Origin: an uncultured Clostridia bacterium
GTDB lineage: Bacteria; Bacillota; Clostridia; Christensenellales; UBA1242
Assembly (NCBI GenBank): GCA_946610635.1
Contig: CAMOCI010000010.1
Coordinates: 1 to 11,260, forward strand
DNA length: 11,260 bases
Direction of reading: 5' to 3'
Positions 7,277 to 11,260 of the stretch are shown here, piece by piece. The translations under genes and the position numbers were made by a program. Position 1 is the stretch's first letter; every line of letters begins with the position of its first letter. The notes under the pieces were generated by a model. That model worked only from the letters and a program-made list of their open reading frames with translations. It did not search any database and was not told the DNA's origin.

Positions 7277-7285
7277 AATATCTCC

Positions 7286-7314
7286 ATTATAGCACCTATT
7301 TTAACACATGTTAA
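7286..7314 (-). promoter_or_regulatory. Extended -10 promoter for gatCAB with a palindrome over the -35 box
   Basis: On the minus strand TTAACA (7309-7314) and a perfect TATAAT (7286-7291) are 17 bp apart, and TGC directly precedes the -10 (extended -10). The predicted start near 7279 is only about three bases before the gatC ATG. The -35 box lies in a gapped palindrome TTTTAACA-CA-TGTTAAAA (7299-7316), a possible operator. Confidence 0.78.
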
Positions 7315-7316
7315 AA
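7299..7316. repeat. 18-bp gapped palindrome at the gatC promoter
   Basis: Two perfect 8-bp arms, TTTTAACA and TGTTAAAA, flank the central CA. The position over the -35 box would suit a repressor site, but the sequence is AT-rich and I do not recognise the binding protein. The half-site order is the reverse of the Rex consensus. Confidence 0.4.
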
Positions 7317-7375
7317 AATATTTCAATCTTTTTATTATCTATAATAAAAAATTACTTATATATACTTTCATTAAT

Positions 7376-7400
7376 AAAAAATCCCAGTGATAACTGAGAT
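7376..7400 (-). terminator. Intrinsic terminator after mtaB
   Basis: On the minus strand an 8-bp stem ATCTCAGT/ACTGGGAT (one G-U pair) with a TATC loop spans 7381-7400. It is followed by a run of T down to 7376. It starts two bases after the mtaB stop codon and separates mtaB from the gatC promoter. Confidence 0.88.
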
Positions 7401-7402
7401 AA

Positions 7403-8662
7403 TTATTCAAAATCTGCTTTAGCGCCTTCCATATATGGTACTAAATTTTTAACTTTTAATATTTTGTGTAATGGTGCTGTTTTTGGTAAATATATTTTAA
7501 TGTAGTTTTGTGTGTAGCCTACAACACAATCTTCTTCAATGCTCTCGGTTAGGCAATATAAATTTTCGCCACTTTGTATTATTGAATTTTGGCTATTTAT
7601 GTAATCAAGTTTGTTTTGTTTATTTATCTCTTCCAAAACTTTTACTCTATTATTAATAATATTACCATCAACCATTTTTAACCTACTTGCAACAGTGCCT
7701 TCCCTTTTACTATATGGGAATATGTGCATTTCAAAAAATTTGACTTTTTTTATGGTTTCAACAGTTTCAGAAAAATCTTCATCTGTCTCGGTAGGAAAAC
7801 CAACAATAACATCAGTAGTTATTGCAGCGTTAGGAAAGTATGAGCGTATTAATTCTACCTTTTGAATAAACTGCTCTTTTGTGTAATGTCTATTCATAAG
7901 TTTTAAAATTCTATCGCACCCACTTTGCATAGATAAGTGAAAATGTGGGCAAAAGTTTGGCATATCTTTTAAAACTTTTAAAAGTTCATCATCTATTATA
8001 TTACACTCAAAACTACCTGTTCTAATACGGCAAGAGTTTGTAGTTAATGCTTGCATTAACTTGCCAAGTGATAATTTACCATCAATTTTGTAATCACTAA
8101 TGTTTATACCCGTTAAAATTATTTCCTGATTAGTTTTAGATAACTCTTCTGCTTCTTTTACAATTTCTGTTAATTCTCGGCTACGGCTTCTGCCACGCAC
8201 ATAAGGTATTAAGCAATAAGAACAAAAATTATTGCAACCATCTTGTATTTTTAAGTATGCACGGGTGCGTGATGTTGTATTAAAGGCAAAATCTTCATAA
8301 GTCAAGGGAATTATAGTGGATATATTTCCAACTTGATTTAAAACGTGTGCAATCTTATTTTTGCCAGCATTGCCAATAACCACACTAACATTTTCTTTTT
8401 GTAAAAACTGTTCTTTGTTATGCTCACTTGCACATCCACAAACTATAATTTTTGCTTTTGGGTTTAATTTTGTAAGTTTTGCGATATGAGCTCTACTCTT
8501 TTTCTCTGCAATACCGGTAACAGCACAAGTGTTTAATATATACAAATCACATGGCTCCATGTTTGTTGTAACTTCGTGACCCATGCTTATTAATTCTTCT
8601 TTAATTGCACCACTTTCATATTGATTTACCTTGCAACCTAATGTAATAATTCCTATTTTCAT
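7403..8662 (-). CDS. mtaB: tRNA N6-threonylcarbamoyladenosine(37) methylthiotransferase MtaB
   Basis: This radical-SAM methylthiotransferase (MiaB/RimO family, YqeV type) adds a methylthio group to t6A at tRNA position 37, giving ms2t6A and supporting accurate decoding of ANN codons. The 419 residues show three domains. The N-terminal UPF0004 domain opens with MKIGIITLGCKVNQYES, with cluster cysteines 10, 46 (NTC) and 77 (GC). The radical-SAM domain has CNNFCSYC at 143-150, with Cys143, 147 and 150 binding the second 4Fe-4S cluster, and LTGINISDY at 183-191. A C-terminal TRAM-like region binds tRNA. The TLGCKVNQYES signature favours MtaB over MiaB or RimO. I place the start at the ATG at 8660-8662. 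A longer start at 8678-8680 lies upstream of the -10 box, and neither start has a Shine-Dalgarno site. It has its own promoter and terminator. Confidence 0.93.
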   Translation of the reverse strand: MKIGIITLGCKVNQYESGAIKEELISMGHEVTTNMEPCDLYILNTCAVTGIAEKKSRAHIAKLTKLNPKAKIIVCGCASEHNKEQFLQKENVSVVIGNAGKNKIAHVLNQVGNISTIIPLTYEDFAFNTTSRTRAYLKIQDGCNNFCSYCLIPYVRGRSRSRELTEIVKEAEELSKTNQEIILTGINISDYKIDGKLSLGKLMQALTTNSCRIRTGSFECNIIDDELLKVLKDMPNFCPHFHLSMQSGCDRILKLMNRHYTKEQFIQKVELIRSYFPNAAITTDVIVGFPTETDEDFSETVETIKKVKFFEMHIFPYSKREGTVASRLKMVDGNIINNRVKVLEEINKQNKLDYINSQNSIIQSGENLYCLTESIEEDCVVGYTQNYIKIYLPKTAPLHKILKVKNLVPYMEGAKADFE

Positions 8663-8668
8663 ATGCAC

Positions 8669-8697
8669 ATTATAGCACATAAGATTACATTAATCAA
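8669..8697 (-). promoter_or_regulatory. Extended -10 promoter for mtaB, placed for a leaderless transcript
   Basis: On the minus strand TTGATT (8692-8697) and a perfect TATAAT (8669-8674) are 17 bp apart, with TGC directly before the -10. Only six bases separate the -10 from the ATG at 8660-8662, so the expected transcription start falls on or next to the A of the start codon. The ten bases TGCTATAATG also occur at the gatC promoter. Confidence 0.75.
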
Positions 8698-8720
8698 TTT
8701 TAATAGTAAAACAAGTTTTA

Positions 8721-8746
8721 TTATGTTTATTTTGATTTAAACATAA
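8721..8746. repeat. Inverted repeat upstream of the mtaB promoter
   Basis: Perfect 9-bp arms TTATGTTTA and TAAACATAA are separated by 8 bp. A smaller palindrome TAAAAC-AA-GTTTTA lies beside it at 8707-8720. There is no T-run typical of a terminator on the minus strand. It could be a regulator site for mtaB or chance in AT-rich DNA. Confidence 0.35.
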
Positions 8747-8814
8747 ATAAATACATTTAAAAATACAAAGAACAATATACATACTAAAATCATTTATGAT
8801 AAATTATTGAGTTT

Positions 8815-8841
8815 AAAAAAATGCTAGTACATAGCACTTTT
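8815..8841 (-). terminator. Intrinsic terminator overlapping the clpX stop codon
   Basis: On the minus strand a 10-bp stem AAAAGTGCTA/TAGCATTTTT (one G-U pair that forms only in minus-strand RNA) with a TGTAC loop is followed by T residues to 8815. The first arm overlaps the TAA of clpX. Confidence 0.85.
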
Positions 8842-10111
8842 AATTTGAATTTACACTGATAGTTTTATCTTTTTGAACTTTGATTTTATCTTGCAAATTA
8901 CCATTTTTTAAAATGGCGTCATCATACCTTATCAAAAGTTTTTTATCACAAGCATCTAGTGTACAAGTTTTAATATCGCTTGCAGGCAAATTGTACATGG
9001 CATCTAGCAAGTTATTTTCTAAAATTGTTCTTAACCCTCTTGCACCGTCTGCTAAATTTGATGCTTCACGTGCAATTTCTTCTATTGCACTATCACTTGC
9101 AACAAAATTTACACCATCTATATAAAGTATTTCTTGAAACTGCTTTATTATAGAATTTTTTGGCTTTGTTAAAATGTCTTGCAAATCTTGATTTGTTAAC
9201 TTTTGTAATTTGCTAACAACAGGAAGCCTACCAACAAACTCTGGTATAAGCCCAAACTTAATTAAATCTTGTGGCATTATAGCCTGTAATGATTTGTCCG
9301 TATCTAGTTTTTTAGAAAAACCTAAGTTGTGATTTTTACTACGCTCATCTACAATTTTATCAAGCCCCACAAACGCACCACCACAAATAAACAAAATGTT
9401 TGTTGTATCTAAACTGACACTTTCTTGATATGGCGTTTTGCGAGTTGTTTGCAATGGCACATTTGCATTTGTACCTTCAATAATTTTTAACAATGCTTGC
9501 TGCACGCCTTCGCCAGATGGGTCTTTTGGTAAATTTCTATTTTCACTTTTTTTTGCAATTTTATCAATTTCATCGATATACACAATGCCCATTTGCGCCT
9601 TTTTTATATCGCCACCACTGCTTGCAAGTAGTTTAGAGAGCACACTTTCTACATCATCACCAACATAGCCAGCTTCTGTTAATGTTGTTGCATCACACAT
9701 AGCAAACGGGACTTCTAATATCTTTGCAAGTGTTTTTGCAAGGAGTGTTTTACCACAGCCCGTTGGACCAACAAGCAAGATATTGCTTTTATCAAGTTCA
9801 ATCTTTGTCTTACTTTTAATGTTTAAGTTATGATTAACCTTTTTATAATGATTATAAACGGCAACACTCAAAACTTTTTTTGCTTCGTCTTGCCCAATAA
9901 TGTAATCATCTAAATGTGCTTTTATCTGCTTTGGTGTTAATAGTTTTTTTGACTCTATATTAATTTTTGTTTCATTATTTGTCACTATACTTTTACAAAT
10001 TTCAATACACTCTTCACAAATAAAAGCATTGCCATTAGGGCTTGCAATAAACTTTTTAACTTCTGGCTCGCCTCTACCGCAAAAAGAACATATCATATCA
10101 CTTTGCTTCAC
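8840..10111 (-). CDS. clpX: ATP-dependent Clp protease ATP-binding subunit ClpX
   Basis: ClpX is the hexameric AAA+ unfoldase that recognises tagged proteins and threads them into ClpP. The 423-residue length is normal. The N-terminal zinc-binding domain has Cys8, 11, 32 and 35. Walker A is GPTGCGKT at 115-122, the pore-1 loop is GYVG at 148-151, and Walker B is IVYIDEIDK with Asp180-Glu181. The LGF tripeptide at 263-265 is the loop that docks on ClpP, and sensor 2 is GARGLR at 357-362. The start is a GTG at 10109-10111 inside clpP, chosen because AAGGAG (10119-10124) lies seven bases upstream. An ATG five codons later at 10094-10096 lacks a well-placed site and would remove the normal residues before the zinc domain. 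The overlap with clpP is 14 bp, so the two products are probably made together. A terminator covers its stop codon. Confidence 0.97.
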   Translation of the reverse strand: MKQSDMICSFCGRGEPEVKKFIASPNGNAFICEECIEICKSIVTNNETKINIESKKLLTPKQIKAHLDDYIIGQDEAKKVLSVAVYNHYKKVNHNLNIKSKTKIELDKSNILLVGPTGCGKTLLAKTLAKILEVPFAMCDATTLTEAGYVGDDVESVLSKLLASSGGDIKKAQMGIVYIDEIDKIAKKSENRNLPKDPSGEGVQQALLKIIEGTNANVPLQTTRKTPYQESVSLDTTNILFICGGAFVGLDKIVDERSKNHNLGFSKKLDTDKSLQAIMPQDLIKFGLIPEFVGRLPVVSKLQKLTNQDLQDILTKPKNSIIKQFQEILYIDGVNFVASDSAIEEIAREASNLADGARGLRTILENNLLDAMYNLPASDIKTCTLDACDKKLLIRYDDAILKNGNLQDKIKVQKDKTISVNSN

Positions 10112-10697
10112 TATCTTGCTCCTTAACTAAAACTTTGTCAATCAAGTTATACTCTTCGGCTTCATAACTTGTTAAATAATAATCACGTTCAGTGTCTTCA
10201 TCAATTTTACTTCTTGATTTGCCTGTGTTCTCTGCCAATATATTATTGATTGTTTCTCTTGATTTTAATATTTGATCAGCAATAATTTTAACGTCACTTG
10301 CTTGCCCACCAACATTATTAATAAGTGGCTGATGTATCATAATTTTGCTATTTTTTAAACTATATCTTTTGCCTTTTGCTCCACCACTAAGTAGCACTGC
10401 ACCCATAGATGCACAAAGCCCCACACAAATTGTAGAAACATCACATTTAATATAATTCATGGTATCTAATATCGCAAGTCCTGCATCAATAGAACCACCG
10501 GGGGTGTTAAGATATAGTGAAATGTCTTTTTCGCTATCCTTTGATTCTAAAAATAAAAGCTGTGCAATCACACTATTGGCTATTTCTGTTGTAATTTCTC
10601 CACCCAAAAAAATTATTCTGTCTTCAAGTAATCTTGAATAAATATCATAACTTCTTTCTCCATTGTTTACATTATCTACTACATAAGGTATAAGCAT
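10098..10697 (-). CDS. clpP: ATP-dependent Clp protease proteolytic subunit ClpP
   Basis: ClpP is a serine peptidase that forms a barrel of two seven-subunit rings and degrades proteins unfolded by ClpX. The 199-residue protein carries the intact triad: Ser97 in [11 protein letters not shown], His122 in MIHQPL, and Asp172 in TERDYYLT. The oligomer-interface and handle regions are also recognisable ([20 protein letters not shown]). I place the start at the ATG at 10695-10697, giving MLIPYVVDN. This matches the family N-terminus, and AAGGAG (10703-10708) lies five bases upstream. A longer start at 10716-10718 would lie inside a palindromic repeat element. The stop is TGA and clpX begins within the last codons. 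Upstream, past the repeat element, is tig, giving the common tig-clpP-clpX order. No confident promoter was found, though TATAAT occurs at 10843-10848. Confidence 0.97.
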   Translation of the reverse strand: MLIPYVVDNVNNGERSYDIYSRLLEDRIIFLGGEITTEIANSVIAQLLFLESKDSEKDISLYLNTPGGSIDAGLAILDTMNYIKCDVSTICVGLCASMGAVLLSGGAKGKRYSLKNSKIMIHQPLINNVGGQASDVKIIADQILKSRETINNILAENTGKSRSKIDEDTERDYYLTSYEAEEYNLIDKVLVKEQDSEAK

Positions 10698-10712
10698 AAA
10701 ATCTCCTTTTTT

Positions 10713-10808
10713 TGTCATGCTGACCTTACTTTCTCTTTATCTTTGGAAGCATCTCATCTATATGAGATTCTTCCGGAGTCTACGATATAAGTAAGGGTCA
10801 GAATGACA
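10713..10808. repeat. 96-bp palindromic MITE-like element in the clpP leader
   Basis: Terminal inverted repeats of about 20 bp lie at 10713-10731 and 10789-10808. TGTCATGCTGACCTTACTT faces AAGTAAGGGTCAGAATGACA, and they pair except for one substitution and one extra base. Inside is a second hairpin, GGAAGCATCTCA and TGAGATTCTTCC (10745-10756 and 10763-10774), 11 of 12 bases paired around a 6-nt loop. Unpaired stretches of about 14 nt separate the two stems. It contains no gene. Its ends and core resemble dispersed palindromic repeats that I recall from other bacterial genomes, but I could not search. It sits five bases from the clpP AAGGAG site, so transcripts from upstream would carry a large fold next to the ribosome binding site. 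Confidence 0.8.
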
Positions 10809-10854
10809 TAATATTACAAGTACTCAACATAAATAATAAAGTATTATAATGAAC

Positions 10855-10891
10855 AAAAAAAGATAAAACAGATTTCTCCATTTTATCTTTT
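10855..10891 (-). terminator. Intrinsic terminator downstream of tig
   Basis: On the minus strand an 11-bp perfect stem AAAAGATAAAA/TTTTATCTTTT with a 12-nt loop spans 10858-10891 and runs into further T residues to 10855. It is about 90 bp after the tig stop codon and isolates clpP from tig transcription at least in part. Confidence 0.8.
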
Positions 10892-10924
10892 GTAAGTTTT
10901 ATATTATATGTCTATATATTGCAT

Positions 10925-10971
10925 ATTTTAACAAGATTTTTTAACTACAAATTATAAATCTATGTTAAAAT
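10925..10971. repeat. Spaced inverted repeat in the tig 3' region
   Basis: Perfect 9-bp arms ATTTTAACA (10925-10933) and TGTTAAAAT (10963-10971) are 29 bp apart. They share the half-site TTTTAACA/TGTTAAAA with the gatC palindrome. There is no T-run after it, so it is not a typical terminator. Chance is possible in such AT-rich sequence. Confidence 0.3.
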
Positions 10972-10980
10972 TACATTTAA

Positions 10981-11260
10981 TTACATATTGTTGTTCTTTT
11001 TTAAGAAATCAAACAATTTGTTAAGTACCAAGTTGTTTGCAATTTGTTGCAAATAATGGTCGTGCATCGTCTTTTTAAATTCTTCAACATCAATGCCATT
11101 AAATTTTGCTTGGTCTTCTACTGCTTTATCAAGCTCTTCTTTTTCGAGTGTTATGCCTTCTTTTTTCATAACAGCTTCTAGCACCAAACGTGTTTTAACT
11201 GTTTTTCTAGCATCGTCCATACGCGATTTTTCTAGTGCTTCACCAGTTGTATTCATATAT
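10981..11260 (-). CDS. tig: Trigger factor, C-terminal part (cut by window edge)
   Basis: Partial gene: about the last 92 codons are present and the 5' portion lies past position 11260. Trigger factor is a ribosome-bound chaperone that shields nascent chains. The visible part is the helical C-terminal substrate-binding region. ARKTVKTRLVLEAVMKKEGI is the typical arm-helix sequence, followed by an acidic helix with DKAVEDQAKFNGIDVEEFKK and a closing helix (NLVLNKLFDFLKKN). The frame is open through the window edge, so the Met codon at 11254-11256 is an internal residue and not the start. The location just upstream of clpP-clpX strongly supports the identity, since tig-clpP-clpX is a widely conserved order. 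Confidence 0.88.
   Translation of the reverse strand, partial: YMNTTGEALEKSRMDDARKTVKTRLVLEAVMKKEGITLEKEELDKAVEDQAKFNGIDVEEFKKTMHDHYLQQIANNLVLNKLFDFLKKNNNM

Noticed and set aside
7299..7316. Rex redox-regulator site at gatC
   Set aside because: The half-sites are TTAACA-N2-TGTTAA, the opposite order to the clostridial Rex consensus TTGTTAA-N4-TTAACAA.
8663..8680. mtaB start six codons upstream
   Set aside because: It would lie upstream of the -10 box, and family proteins begin at the MKIGIITLGC methionine.
10698..10718. clpP start seven codons upstream
   Set aside because: The added codons fall in the repeat element and across the ribosome binding site. The ATG at 10697 has ideal AAGGAG spacing.
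1..11260. CRISPR array, tRNA or rRNA genes, phage or transposase genes
   Set aside because: No regularly spaced repeats, cloverleaf-like sequences or mobile-element proteins were seen in the window.

Overview
The window is a low-G+C (roughly 30% by eye) bacterial chromosome segment in which every recognisable gene lies on the minus strand. The gene families are FtsH-free housekeeping ones: GatCAB, MtaB, trigger factor, ClpP, ClpX, RNA polymerase omega, PriA, peptide deformylase and Fmt. Together with strong AAGGAG-type Shine-Dalgarno sites and T-tailed hairpin terminators, this suggests an anaerobic Bacillota (Clostridia-like) organism, perhaps an uncultured one. The phylum is an inference from layout and composition, not from a search. 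The standard genetic code fits throughout: stops are TAA except TGA for clpP and TAG for gatC.

In transcription order (high to low coordinates) the layout is as follows. First comes the 3' end of tig (trigger factor), closed by a terminator. A 96-bp palindromic MITE-like element follows, abutting the clpP ribosome binding site, and then clpP-clpX as an overlapping pair closed by a terminator on the clpX stop codon. Next is mtaB as a single gene with its own promoter and terminator. The gatC-gatA-gatB amidotransferase operon follows, with its own promoter but an unusual 260-bp gap between gatC and gatA. rpoZ comes next with a clear promoter and a hairpin terminator. Last is a run of FlaR-like P-loop kinase, priA, def and the start of fmt, which leaves the window at position 1.

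The genes fall into four functional groups. Trigger factor and ClpXP handle nascent-chain folding and regulated proteolysis. GatCAB and MtaB act on tRNA (Gln/Asn-tRNA formation and ms2t6A37 modification). Omega stabilises RNA polymerase, and PriA restarts stalled replication. Def and Fmt carry out the N-formylmethionine cycle of translation initiation.

There is no evidence here for a new defence, mobile or biosynthetic system. The points worth a second look are mostly non-coding. They are the palindromic element in the clpP leader, and the 260-bp gatC-gatA gap, where the gatC frame stays open for 67 codons past its TAG. They also include two strong extended -10 promoters placed so close to the gatC and mtaB start codons that leaderless transcripts are predicted. 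The last is a FlaR-like kinase in the slot where coaBC is usually found.
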